NCBI GenBank assembly: GCA_947584375.1
Contig: CANPWL010000014.1
Span: 1-48,555 of the forward strand
Direction of reading: 5' to 3'
Source: an uncultured Clostridia bacterium
Lineage (GTDB): Bacteria > Bacillota > Clostridia > Oscillospirales > Ruminococcaceae
Length of the DNA: 48,555 bases
Made by a program: the position numbers and the translations under genes
Notes under the pieces: generated by a model
The model's input: the letters and a program-made list of their open reading frames with translations, nothing else
The model's database searches: none
What the model was told of the DNA's origin: nothing
Part shown: piece after piece, positions 1 through 6,726 of the stretch
Layout of the letters: each line of letters opens with the position of its first letter
How positions within the stretch are numbered: the stretch's first letter is position 1

Positions 1-49
1 GACCAAAAGAAATATTTGCAAATGCTCCGATTCTTTTAATAACAATAAA

Positions 50-78
50 GCCTCATTTTAGTTATGAGGCTCTTTTTT
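50..78 (+). terminator. Rho-independent terminator of an upstream unit
   Basis: A perfect 7-bp stem (GCCTCAT/ATGAGGC) with a 7-nt loop is followed by a run of six T. It must end a transcript that enters from left of the window. In frame 1 an open frame closes with TAA at 37-39, just before the stem, so the first 39 bases may be the tail of that gene; too little is present to identify it. Confidence 0.8.
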
Positions 79-91
79 ATTTTTAATGTTA

Positions 92-123
92 AAATAAAAA
101 AAGAGAGTGCGTTAACACCCTCT
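92..123 (-). terminator. Rho-independent terminator of the small basic peptide gene
   Basis: Read on the minus strand, AGAGGGTG pairs with CACTCTCT (8 bp, one G-U pair) around a 6-nt loop and runs into a T-rich tract. It lies 8 nt past the stop codon of the 25-residue ORF at 132-209, which supports that ORF being a separately transcribed gene. Confidence 0.8.
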
Positions 124-131
124 TTTGCACA

Positions 132-209
132 TCAACGATGGCGTTTGTAAACTCGAACTCTCGTTTGAGTTGTAACTCTAATTCTGACTTTCGCCCTAAT
201 TTTAGCCAC
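132..209 (-). CDS. Tiny arginine/valine-rich peptide (25 aa)
   Basis: A 25-codon frame starts with GTG at 209 and stops at 132. A full AAGGAGG ribosome site lies 8 nt upstream (218-224), a consensus promoter lies further upstream (290-318) and a terminator follows. The peptide is very basic (Arg, Lys, Val, Thr, with no acidic residue) and alternates charged and hydrophobic residues, which suggests a beta-strand or nucleic-acid-binding peptide. It has no transmembrane stretch. I do not recognise a family. It could be a regulatory or antimicrobial-like peptide, or a leader product. Its existence as a gene is well supported by the signals; its function is unknown. Confidence 0.6.
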   Translation of the reverse strand: MAKIRAKVRIRVTTQTRVRVYKRHR

Positions 210-227
210 GCCAATCGCCTCCTTCCC

Positions 228-243
228 TGACAGTTTTCTGTCA
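228..243 (-). promoter_or_regulatory. Leader hairpin next to the ribosome site of the basic peptide
   Basis: TGACAG pairs perfectly with CTGTCA around a four-base loop. In the minus-strand mRNA the hairpin ends 3 nt before the AAGGAGG ribosome site of the 25-aa ORF. It may set translation efficiency or bind a regulator. Confidence 0.45.
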
Positions 244-289
244 AGTTGTCAAACATACTAGCTGTAGTTTAGGAGAAGTGTGCTATTTT

Positions 290-318
290 ATATTACACCA
301 TTATTTGTAACTTGTCAA
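290..318 (-). promoter_or_regulatory. Consensus vegetative promoter for the basic peptide
   Basis: Minus strand TTGACA (313-318), a 17-bp spacer and TAATAT (290-295). This nearly perfect sigma-A type promoter would start transcription near 283, giving a leader of about 75 nt before the GTG start at 209. Confidence 0.75.
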
Positions 319-488
319 ATACACATCAAAAATATGATGAAAATATAATCAAGACATTGCCATAATCGCAACAAATCTACACCGTATCACATTTTTATTA
401 GTAATTAGTGAAATTATACTATCAAAAACAAAACGTCTTAGAGTGTAGTATAGTGCGTTTTAAAAGTATCTAGGAGGTATCCAATTAT

Positions 489-719
489 ATGAGCAGTGAA
501 ATAAAAGAAAATAAAGAAGCAACAAAGCCTATCACTTTATTAAGAGAGGATTTAATCTCTGCTATAGCAAAGGCGATAAATGAATCCAAACTTCCTGCAT
601 TTGTAGTTGAGGGTGTGCTGAAGGATTTCATTAACGAAGTACATATTGCTAGTCAAAGGCAGTTGGATGCGGATAGGAGAAAGTGGAATGAAGTATTGAC
701 GAGACATAAAAACGCTTAA
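489..719 (+). CDS. Small hypothetical protein of mobile elements (76 aa)
   Basis: The ATG at 489 follows a strong AGGAGGT site (472-478). The 76-residue product is soluble and helical, with a hydrophobic core segment (SKLPAFVVEGVLKDF, about residues 33-47) and a charged C-terminal helix rich in Gln, Asp and Arg. Small proteins of this look are common in integrated elements and prophages of Clostridia, but I cannot name a function. It lies on the same strand as the integrase module and is separated from the next gene by a promoter-bearing gap. There is no signal peptide or membrane segment. Confidence 0.75.
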   Translation: MSSEIKENKEATKPITLLREDLISAIAKAINESKLPAFVVEGVLKDFINEVHIASQRQLDADRRKWNEVLTRHKNA

Positions 720-851
720 TAATTAAACTGTCTGTTCTTGTCGTAACAATTCACTTGACAAATAATAATATTAATGTATAATAATTATAGAACATATGTT
801 TTCAATTTTGGCAGATATATGGTACTAAATAACTTTTTTTGTCTAAAAAGC

Positions 852-880
852 TTGACATTTATTAAAACGTCTGATAGAAT
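852..880 (+). promoter_or_regulatory. Promoter for the CxxC/two-TM gene pair
   Basis: TTGACA (852-857), 17-bp spacer, TAGAAT (875-880). The predicted start near 887 is only 8 nt before the TTG at 895, which argues that translation begins instead at the ATG at 922 behind AAGGAG. Confidence 0.7.
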
Positions 881-921
881 GGTGGTGAAATAAATTGTAC
901 AAATTAAGGAGAATAATTGCA

Positions 922-1089
922 ATGTTTGTAAAAATTTTTAGTCCATCTCGTAAAGGTATGTATTCTGCGTGTAAATCTTGTGTTTACAAAAGAAACCAAG
1001 AAAAAAAGTTACCCAAGACATCAATATTAGCAACTGCAACTTATGAAAGAAAATTTAAAAGTGAGAGAGATAACTATGAAGAAGAGTAA
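922..1089 (+). CDS. CxxC microprotein (55 aa)
   Basis: The frame stays open from a TTG at 895, but I choose the ATG at 922 because AAGGAG (906-911) lies 10 nt before it and the promoter start is too close to 895. The product is 55 residues, basic, with one CKSC motif near residues 16-19, a Lys/Arg-rich middle and an acidic tail. A single CxxC could bind metal only as a dimer or with a partner. Its 3' end overlaps the next gene by 14 bp, so the two are probably translationally coupled and act together. No family recognised. Confidence 0.6.
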   Translation: MFVKIFSPSRKGMYSACKSCVYKRNQEKKLPKTSILATATYERKFKSERDNYEEE

Positions 1090-2167
1090 TAGTATAGGTT
1101 CAACCAATAAAAAAGAAAATTCCATTGGGATGATTTGGATAATTATAACGATTATGTTATCTATACTTCCATTTCTCTTTTCAACACTTCTTACATATTT
1201 CGGGGAAAATTGGAATTTAATTAAAGTCACACAAAATAAAAATGGTGTAACAAGTAGAGGTTTGTCTAGTTGGGGCATATTTGTAACATTAGCTATGGTT
1301 ATTATCATTTGTATTTTAACTTTTTATGTCAAACACAAAGAGTTTCATAGTGACAAATACAATAAGCAATTAGAAATTAAAGAAGGAGGATACAATTTAT
1401 TTGATATGGTACTTAATGCAGTTGGTCAAATATGTAAGCGTAAATATAGTCGACAAATGAAAACCATTGTGGACATTAAACAAAATGGAAAAAAACCTCC
1501 CAAAATATATACCAAACCTTGCGACCAATTAGAAGAAATTCTCTCAGAATTATGCAATTGTATTACATATGTTTTATCTGAACAAAGCAGAAGATTTAAT
1601 CGTAATGATATTTATGCTAGTATTGCTTATAACTTTCCTTTGGAAAATCCAAATGTTTGGCAATGGTCTAATGTTAAAAATGAACAGGGTTTATCAATTG
1701 ATAAACTTACTGAAAATAATACAACATTTTCCTATTTAATGAAAAATGCTACTGAAAAATCTCCATCTGTTTTTTTTAATAGTAAACAAGAAGCCTATGA
1801 AAAGGGTTGTTATCAACCAGATGAGTGTGACAAATATGATACAAATCATAAATTAAAAGGTTCAATTGCCTGTTTTAAAATCAATTTAAAAAGGTTAGAT
1901 AAAACTTATATTACTGCGGTACTAGGAATATCATCATATGAAAAACAATTTGTCGATGTTTCAAATAAAGTTAAAGAGCAAGAAAAAATTAATCAACAAA
2001 TTGAAAATATTTATAAGAATATAGAAAATGTAATTGTTGCAGAATTATCAGAACGTATTAAAATTGAATTATGTAACTATTATTTGCAGTATCTTTTGAA
2101 AAAATGGAAGCAAACACATTCTAAAAACTTTGTAACAAAACCTGATAAATCATATATTACATTATGA
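1076..2167 (+). CDS. Two-TM membrane protein with cytosolic sensor-like domain
   Basis: I start at the ATG at 1076 (GAGAGA site just upstream, 14-bp overlap with the previous gene); an in-frame ATG at 1043 has no ribosome site. The 363-residue protein has two hydrophobic helices near its N-terminus (about residues 19-42 and 66-86) and a cytosolic part of about 260 residues. In the latter, a helical stretch with several Cys precedes an alpha/beta region containing GSIACFKINL and ITAVLGISS, which resembles a GAF-type sensor fold, and then a coiled-coil helix. The layout matches membrane sensor/effector proteins often carried as cargo by integrative elements. That reading is inference; no catalytic motif is visible. 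A terminator follows directly. Confidence 0.65.
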   Translation: MKKSNSIGSTNKKENSIGMIWIIITIMLSILPFLFSTLLTYFGENWNLIKVTQNKNGVTSRGLSSWGIFVTLAMVIIICILTFYVKHKEFHSDKYNKQLEIKEGGYNLFDMVLNAVGQICKRKYSRQMKTIVDIKQNGKKPPKIYTKPCDQLEEILSELCNCITYVLSEQSRRFNRNDIYASIAYNFPLENPNVWQWSNVKNEQGLSIDKLTENNTTFSYLMKNATEKSPSVFFNSKQEAYEKGCYQPDECDKYDTNHKLKGSIACFKINLKRLDKTYITAVLGISSYEKQFVDVSNKVKEQEKINQQIENIYKNIENVIVAELSERIKIELCNYYLQYLLKKWKQTHSKNFVTKPDKSYITL

Positions 2168-2177
2168 TAATATTTAT

Positions 2178-2210
2178 GTGGGCAGTATTCAAATACTACC
2201 CACTTTTATT
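2178..2210 (+). terminator. Terminator after the two-TM protein gene
   Basis: GTGGG-c-AGTAT pairs with ATACT-a-CCCAC around a short loop, followed by TTTTATT, 10 nt after the stop codon. It closes the CxxC/two-TM transcription unit. Confidence 0.75.
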
Positions 2211-2556
2211 ATGCAACAACTAGAAATAAGAAAAGGATAATTGAATTATGATTAGCTAATAAAACAAAAAAAGAATAAATCATTATTTTTATATTGAACT
2301 GTAGTTTCATACTGCACGTTTTTAAAACATCAATGCCGATCCGAATATGCAATAAATATTATAGTTAACAATGATGACAAACTTTTTAATACTAAAATAG
2401 CTATTCTGCAAGGGGGGGCGACTGTTGGGTAAAAAAGATTCTGATATAGAGCAAATTTAAATTTAGGAAATCATTTTTTACGATACGTTAATACAATTTT
2501 TGAGATGAATTTGGACTGTTTGCGAGAGTAGCCCTTTATTATATATTGGAGGAAAA
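2211..2556 (+). other. Gap between cargo and excisionase, with possible 11-codon ORF
   Basis: A 346-bp AT-rich stretch without a convincing gene. At 2411-2419 a G-rich ribosome-like site (AAGGGGGGG) precedes a TTG at 2425 and an 11-codon frame ending at 2460. It could be a leader peptide for xis or a remnant of a deleted element gene. Nothing else stands out. Confidence 0.3.
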
Positions 2557-2763
2557 ATGGAAAATACAATGAACGTTCCGCTATGGGAAAAATATACATT
2601 ATCTATTGAAGAAGCGGCTGAATACTTTAGAATAGGAATAAACAAGCTTCGCAATCTTGCAAATGAAAATAAAGATGCCGATTGGATTTTATGGAACTCC
2701 AATCGGGCACAAATTAAAAGAAAGAAATTTGAGGATTTTATAGATTCAGTAAACTATATATAA
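2557..2763 (+). CDS. xis: Excisionase, Tn916 Xis type
   Basis: The 68-residue product has the layout of Tn916/Tn1549-family excisionases: an N-terminal [18 protein letters not shown] segment, the winged-helix DNA-binding domain ([10 protein letters not shown]), and the terminal [11 protein letters not shown] helix. Xis binds the element ends and directs the integrase toward excision. The ATG at 2557 follows TATTGGAGG. It is placed directly before int, as usual, with the int promoter and a hairpin between them. The family call is confident by sequence resemblance; activity is inferred. Confidence 0.9.
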   Translation: MENTMNVPLWEKYTLSIEEAAEYFRIGINKLRNLANENKDADWILWNSNRAQIKRKKFEDFIDSVNYI

Positions 2764-2779
2764 AATTACACCACAATAC

Positions 2780-2809
2780 TTGAAAAAAAGAGCAAATATA
2801 TGCTATAAT
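2780..2809 (+). promoter_or_regulatory. Promoter and hairpin between xis and int
   Basis: TTGAAA (2780-2785), 18-bp spacer and an extended minus-10 TGC-TATAAT (2801-2809) give int its own start near 2816. The same stretch contains an inverted repeat (GAGCAAA near 2790, TTTGCTC near 2826-2832) followed by TTTT. It could therefore also attenuate read-through from xis into int. Confidence 0.6.
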
Positions 2810-2866
2810 AAAAATGCTTTAGCGTTTGCTCTTTTCATGTGGTTGGACAGGAGGCTGTTAAAATAC

Positions 2867-4126
2867 ATGGAAAAGCGAAAAGATAATAAAGGTAGAATTC
2901 TCCGCGATGGAGAATATCAAAAATCAGATGGGAGGTATGAATTCCGTTATCTTAACCATAAAGGTGAATTAAAAAGCGTATATAGCTGGAGGTTGGTTGA
3001 AACTGATAAAACGCCCAAAGGAAAACGCAAAACAGATTCCTTGCGTGAAATAGAAAAGACAATCAAGCGTGATTTAGAAGACGGCATAATTGTTCAAAAA
3101 AAGCTAACGCTCAATAAATTCTGGGAAGATTATATCGCACAGAAAAGGGAGTTAAAACAGTCAACAGCAACCAACTATAAGTATATGTACAAGAAATATG
3201 TGAAAAATGTGATTGGAGACATGAATATTACAACAATCAAGTACAGTACGATGAAGAAATTTTTCAATGAGCTCATTCGTGATAAAGGATTTAAGCCAAA
3301 CAGCGTAGAAATTATCTACACTATATTGCATCCTATTTTTACCGTTGCTGCGAGAGATGGCTACATTCGTACCAATCCCACAGATGGTATTATCGCTGAA
3401 CTGAAAAAGAGCCATGATTGGGAAAAACAGAAGCGACACGCATTAACCAAGACGCAACAGGCATTATTTATTGATTATGTTGCCTCACATGAAGCCTACA
3501 GTCATTGGCTGACCCTGTTTACGACTTTATTGGGTACAGGCTGTAGAATCGGTGAAATGCTGGGGCTAAGATGGCAGGATGTTGATTGGCAAAACAATGT
3601 TATAAACATTAATCATAATCTAATTTATCGTGTACAAGATAGCGGAAAGTGTGAATTTCACATTACAACACCGAAAACAAAAAATGGTGTGCGTGAGATT
3701 CCGATGTTTGAAGATGTCAAAAAGGCATTAAAGAAAGAACGCTTGAATCAAATGCATAACGGCTTTTGTAGAGATGAAATAGATGGTTATTCTGGATTCA
3801 TCTGGCAGAATCGCTACGGTCAAGTCCAAAATCCGCATTGTGTAAACAGAGCGATTGCACGGATTATTCGTGACTGCAACGCCGAAGAAACTGAGAAGGC
3901 AAAAAAGGAAAATAGAGAACCGCAGTTGTTGCCACATTTCTCTGTCCATCATCTCAGACATACATTCTGCACAAGACTATGCGAAAATGAAAGCGACTTA
4001 AAGTTAATCCAAGAGATTATGGGACATGCAGATATAACAACAACGATGGATGTATATAACGAGTCTAATACAGACCGTAAGAAAGCGAGCTTTGCAAGAC
4101 TTGAAGGGGTTATGAAAATCAGTTGA
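2867..4126 (+). CDS. int: Tyrosine recombinase/integrase, Tn916 family
   Basis: The frame is open from 2780, but the ATG at 2867 has AGGAGG upstream (2849-2854), starts with the family-typical MEKRKDNKGRIL, and lies downstream of the int promoter. The 419-residue protein has the N-terminal arm-binding domain (DGRYEFRYL), a SAM-like core-binding domain (about 80-160) and a C-terminal catalytic domain with the conserved set: Arg in TGCRIGEMLGL, HHLRHTFCT, GHADITTT, and the Tyr nucleophile in MDVYNES. It catalyses site-specific integration and excision of the element. The gene points toward a nearby element end. No relaxase, coupling protein or transfer gene is seen in the window. Confidence 0.93.
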   Translation: MEKRKDNKGRILRDGEYQKSDGRYEFRYLNHKGELKSVYSWRLVETDKTPKGKRKTDSLREIEKTIKRDLEDGIIVQKKLTLNKFWEDYIAQKRELKQSTATNYKYMYKKYVKNVIGDMNITTIKYSTMKKFFNELIRDKGFKPNSVEIIYTILHPIFTVAARDGYIRTNPTDGIIAELKKSHDWEKQKRHALTKTQQALFIDYVASHEAYSHWLTLFTTLLGTGCRIGEMLGLRWQDVDWQNNVININHNLIYRVQDSGKCEFHITTPKTKNGVREIPMFEDVKKALKKERLNQMHNGFCRDEIDGYSGFIWQNRYGQVQNPHCVNRAIARIIRDCNAEETEKAKKENREPQLLPHFSVHHLRHTFCTRLCENESDLKLIQEIMGHADITTTMDVYNESNTDRKKASFARLEGVMKIS

Positions 4127-4152
4127 TAGCAAGAATTACAGATTGAAAATCC

Positions 4153-4181
4153 TACCACTAATTTACCACGAAATTTACCAC
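4153..4181 (+). repeat. Three TACCAC direct repeats after int
   Basis: TACCAC occurs at 4153, 4164 and 4176, i.e. at 11-12 bp steps on one face of the helix, starting 27 bp after the int stop codon. Closely phased direct repeats beside an integrase gene are typical of integrase arm-type binding sites. This suggests the element end lies just to the right, but I could not find a matching core repeat on the left. Confidence 0.5.
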
Positions 4182-4363
4182 ATTTGACCGTAGAGATACG
4201 TCGAGATACGGTAACATTCGTAGAGTAAAAAGTACGTGAAATGGCTTGTTATCGGGCTAAAAGCCCCTACTTTGAGAGTTTGTAAATGCCCTAGAAACAC
4301 TTCCCGACGATGAAGCCGTTAAATTAAGCAATGTGTCAATAATCACATAATTTCAAAGCGTGA

Positions 4364-4396
4364 ATGGGCGATTCCCTTTCGGGGTCGCCCATTTTT
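4364..4396. terminator. Strong bidirectional-looking terminator
   Basis: ATGGGCGA pairs with TCGCCCAT, with an inner CCC/GGG extension, followed by TTTTT on the plus strand. It insulates the element from the acetyltransferase genes to the right. Confidence 0.8.
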
Positions 4397-4426
4397 AGAA
4401 AAGACAAATCAACAAATCGGCATATA

Positions 4427-4461
4427 TTGAGATGTTAGAGAAAACACAAAACATTGATTTG
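4427..4461 (+). repeat. 35-bp direct repeat, copy 1
   Basis: This stretch matches 4967-5001 at 33 of 35 positions, exactly 540 bp apart, and weaker similarity continues about 20 bp upstream. It forms the leader of the first GNAT gene; the second copy forms the leader of the TfoX-N gene. It contains an ATG in the first gene's frame that lacks a ribosome site. Confidence 0.85.
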
Positions 4462-4470
4462 CTGGAGGTA

Positions 4471-4947
4471 ATGTTGGACTATACAATCAGGGAAATAACA
4501 GAGGAAGAATATAGCATACTTGAAGATTTTCTATATGAGGCTATTTTTGTGCCAGAAGGGATGCCTGCGCCTTCCAAATCCATTATCAAACAACCGGAGT
4601 TACAAGTATATATCTCCGACTTTGGAAAGCAAAAGGACGATATAGGATTATTTGCAGAAGTGGGTGACAAAGTTGTCGGCGCCGTTTGGGTACGCATTAT
4701 GGACGATTACGGACATATTGATAACGATACACCATCCCTTGCCATTTCCTTATTTAAGGAATATCGCGGCTTTGGTATAGGAACTTCTTTGATGAAAGAA
4801 ATACTCCGTGTTTTGAAAATCAGAGGATACAAGCAAGCGTCACTTGCTGTTCAAAAAGAAAATTATGCGGTAAAAATGTATCAGAAAACAGGATTTGAAA
4901 TTGTAGATGAAAACGAGGAAGAATATATTATGCTTTGTCGTTTGTAA
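4471..4947 (+). CDS. GNAT family N-acetyltransferase
   Basis: This acetyl-CoA-dependent acyltransferase of unknown substrate shows the GNAT core: strand VGDKVVGAVWVR, then the acetyl-CoA P-loop motif YRGFGIGTSLM (Q/RxxGxG/A form), and the C-terminal AVKMYQKTGFEIV. I start at the ATG at 4471 (MLDYTIREI) because GGAGG (4464-4468) lies just before it; the TTG at 4474 is equally possible. The ATG at 4432 lies in the duplicated leader and has no ribosome site. Length (about 158 aa) is normal. First of five small enzymes on one strand. Confidence 0.85.
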   Translation: MLDYTIREITEEEYSILEDFLYEAIFVPEGMPAPSKSIIKQPELQVYISDFGKQKDDIGLFAEVGDKVVGAVWVRIMDDYGHIDNDTPSLAISLFKEYRGFGIGTSLMKEILRVLKIRGYKQASLAVQKENYAVKMYQKTGFEIVDENEEEYIMLCRL

Positions 4948-4966
4948 TACTACAAATTCGCGTTTG

Positions 4967-5001
4967 TTGAAATGTTAGAGAAAAAACAAAACATTGATTT
5001 G
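4967..5001 (+). repeat. 35-bp direct repeat, copy 2
   Basis: Second copy of the leader repeat (33/35 identical to 4427-4461), here directly before the GAGGTGG ribosome site of the TfoX-N gene. The first GNAT gene is thus bracketed by the two copies. Confidence 0.85.
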
Positions 5002-5011
5002 AGGTGGAATA

Positions 5012-5329
5012 ATGGCATCGAGTAAAGAGTATTTAGAGTTTATTTTAGGACAGTTATCCGAATTGGATGAAATTACATATCGGTCTATGATGGGAGAATT
5101 TATCATCTATTACCGTGGTAAAATCATAGGCGGTATCTATGATGACAGACTGCTTGTAAAACCAATAAAAGCAGCAATCAGCTATATGCCAACAGCTCGA
5201 TATGAATTACCCTATGAGGGAGCAAAAGAGATGTTGTTGGTAGACGAAGTTGACAACAATGAATATCTGAAGGGATTAATCCTCGCTATATATGATGAGT
5301 TACCAAGTCCAAAACCTAAAAAGAAGTAA
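5012..5329 (+). CDS. TfoX N-terminal domain protein
   Basis: The 105-residue protein matches the TfoX_N family: LGQLSELDEITYRSMMGEF, YYRGKIIGGIYDDRLLVKPI, and ALPYEGAKEMLLVDEV-like segments (here LPYEGAKEMLLVDEV). TfoX/Sxy regulates competence in Proteobacteria, but the free N-terminal domain in Firmicutes has no settled role. The ATG at 5012 follows GAGGTGG with good spacing. Residues 1-95 make up the domain; the tail is Lys/Pro-rich. It sits 27 bp before the next GNAT gene and is probably cotranscribed. Confidence 0.85.
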   Translation: MASSKEYLEFILGQLSELDEITYRSMMGEFIIYYRGKIIGGIYDDRLLVKPIKAAISYMPTARYELPYEGAKEMLLVDEVDNNEYLKGLILAIYDELPSPKPKKK

Positions 5330-5355
5330 AAACAGGATCATCGGAGGACTTTGAT

Positions 5356-5880
5356 ATGAATAAAGAGCCGATTATTGAAACAGACAGGTTGATTTTACGT
5401 CCTATAACGCTTGATGACGCAGAAGCTTGTTTCAGTTGGAACAGTGATGAGAGAGTTACGAAGTATATGTCTTATTCTACATATACCAATATCAGCCAAA
5501 CTATTGATTGGATAAAGTCAACTCTTGTGAACGAAAATGAATGGTATTGGGCATTTGTTCTGAAAAAGGAAAATAAAGTAATCGGAACAGGGAGCATAGG
5601 TCCAAATGCCCAAATGAAAGACTATTGGGGTATCGGATATAATCTTCATTATGATTATTGGCATAAGGGATATTGCACTGAAGCTATGAAAGCCATTATT
5701 GATTTTGCTCATAAAAAACTTGGTGTAAAAAAGATATGTTCAGATCATGCAATAGATAATCCACGTTCGGGTAAGGTTATGGAAAAGTGCGGTCTAAAAT
5801 TCGACCATTACGGAGAATACACAAAACATGACGGCAGCCAGACTTTTAAAGCAAAATTTTATAAAATGGAATTAGAGTAA
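5356..5880 (+). CDS. GNAT acetyltransferase, RimJ/RimL-like
   Basis: The 174-residue enzyme opens with ETDRLILRPITLDDA, the hallmark of RimJ/RimL-type N-acetyltransferases, followed by strands around VIGTGSIG and YWGIGYNLHYDYWHKGY. The acetyl-CoA loop and helix are in HKGYCTEAMKAIIDF and the C-terminal asparagine/strand region in NPRSGKVMEKCGLKF. Family members acetylate protein N-termini or small molecules; the substrate here is unknown. The start ATG has CGGAGGA upstream. It is the third gene of the acetyltransferase/methyltransferase cluster. Confidence 0.9.
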   Translation: MNKEPIIETDRLILRPITLDDAEACFSWNSDERVTKYMSYSTYTNISQTIDWIKSTLVNENEWYWAFVLKKENKVIGTGSIGPNAQMKDYWGIGYNLHYDYWHKGYCTEAMKAIIDFAHKKLGVKKICSDHAIDNPRSGKVMEKCGLKFDHYGEYTKHDGSQTFKAKFYKMELE

Positions 5881-5947
5881 AGGTAAATAGGTGTATCTAG
5901 GGTTTTGTAATAGAATATAGACTAATGAAATTTGCGGAGGTAACACT

Positions 5948-6637
5948 ATGTCAGAAAACCTACCACCTTGGGAATTGCTTTCCAAACATATGATATGGAA
6001 ACAGCTTGGCAGTATACATAATAAAAAAATACTGGATTTCGGAAGCGGTAATGGAGTTACTGCAAGTTTTTATGCAAGGGATAATGAGGTAATCGCCATT
6101 GAGCCGTCAGAAGAAATTTTAGTAAACAGAGTTTGTGATAATGATTATAACCAGATAACAGGTAGTACAAAAGAATTAAAACAATTCGGAAATGGGTCTT
6201 TTGACGTAATTCTTTGCCACAATGTATTAGAGTATGCAGAGGACAGGGAATTTATCGTCAATGAGTTTTACCGTCTGCTAAAACCGAATGGACTGCTTTC
6301 TGTTGTAAAGCACAACCGCACGGGCAGGGTAATGCAAATGGTGGTTTTGCTTAATAATTTTGAAAATGCTAATAGCCTTCTTGACGGAAAGGACGGAAAC
6401 GCGCAAAAATATGGTACAATCCATTATTATGAGAATACCGACCTGACAAAATGGTGCAAGGATTTTTCTGTATCTAAGGTGTATGGTATAAGAACGTTTT
6501 GGGATTTACAGCAAAATCAAGAAATTCAAAATGACGCTGACTGGCAGAAAAAGATGCTGCAAATTGAAATGCGTGTGCAGGACATTGATGAGTACAAAAA
6601 TATTGCTTTCTTCAATCATTTATTGTTAACTAAATAA
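5948..6637 (+). CDS. Class I SAM-dependent methyltransferase
   Basis: The 229-residue protein has a Rossmann-like methyltransferase domain: motif I LDFGSGNG at residues 29-36, an acidic strand end in VIAIEPS (SAM ribose), motif IV in FDVILCHNVLEYA, and the post-motif EFYRLLKPNGLLSVV. The pattern is that of the Methyltransf_11/SmtA-CmoM group, where substrates range from tRNA to small molecules; none can be assigned. The ATG at 5948 follows GCGGAGG. Gaps of 67 bp before and 89 bp after leave room for separate promoters. Confidence 0.88.
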   Translation: MSENLPPWELLSKHMIWKQLGSIHNKKILDFGSGNGVTASFYARDNEVIAIEPSEEILVNRVCDNDYNQITGSTKELKQFGNGSFDVILCHNVLEYAEDREFIVNEFYRLLKPNGLLSVVKHNRTGRVMQMVVLLNNFENANSLLDGKDGNAQKYGTIHYYENTDLTKWCKDFSVSKVYGIRTFWDLQQNQEIQNDADWQKKMLQIEMRVQDIDEYKNIAFFNHLLLTK

Positions 6638-6662
6638 CGGTGGATTGACTTTAACAAAGACG

Positions 6663-6691
6663 TTGATTTTATTAATCGTTAGTGATATTAT
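6663..6691 (+). promoter_or_regulatory. Promoter for the last GNAT gene
   Basis: TTGATT (6663-6668), 17-bp spacer and TATTAT (6686-6691) preceded by TGA, i.e. an extended minus-10. The following gene is therefore likely transcribed alone as well as by read-through. Confidence 0.6.
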
Positions 6692-6726
6692 ATAGCTGAG
6701 CTAAAACTTTATAAGGCGGTTAAAAA

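Larger units (their letters stand above)
4127..4430. other. Gap after int: repeats, small hairpin, probable element end
   Basis: No gene in this 304-bp stretch. It holds the TACCAC repeats, two copies of GAGATACG in the 4193-4210 area set in a short inverted repeat (CCGTA/TACGG), a weak hairpin GGGCT-aaa-AGCCC at 4254-4266, and the terminator at 4364-4396. The right end of the element is probably here. Confidence 0.4.

Noticed and set aside
1076-2167. Known two-TM CBASS effector of the Cap15 type
   Set aside because: No nucleotidyltransferase gene is adjacent and the soluble part is too long and not of the beta-barrel kind.
4254-4266. Terminator GGGCT-aaa-AGCCC
   Set aside because: Stem of five pairs without a following T-run; the real terminator is at 4364-4396.
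1-4300. Exact attachment-site repeat: TTTGCAAATGCTC at 15-27 and TTTGTAAATGCCC near 4279-4291
   Set aside because: Two mismatches in 13 bases; a recombination core should be identical, so this is not enough to define element ends.
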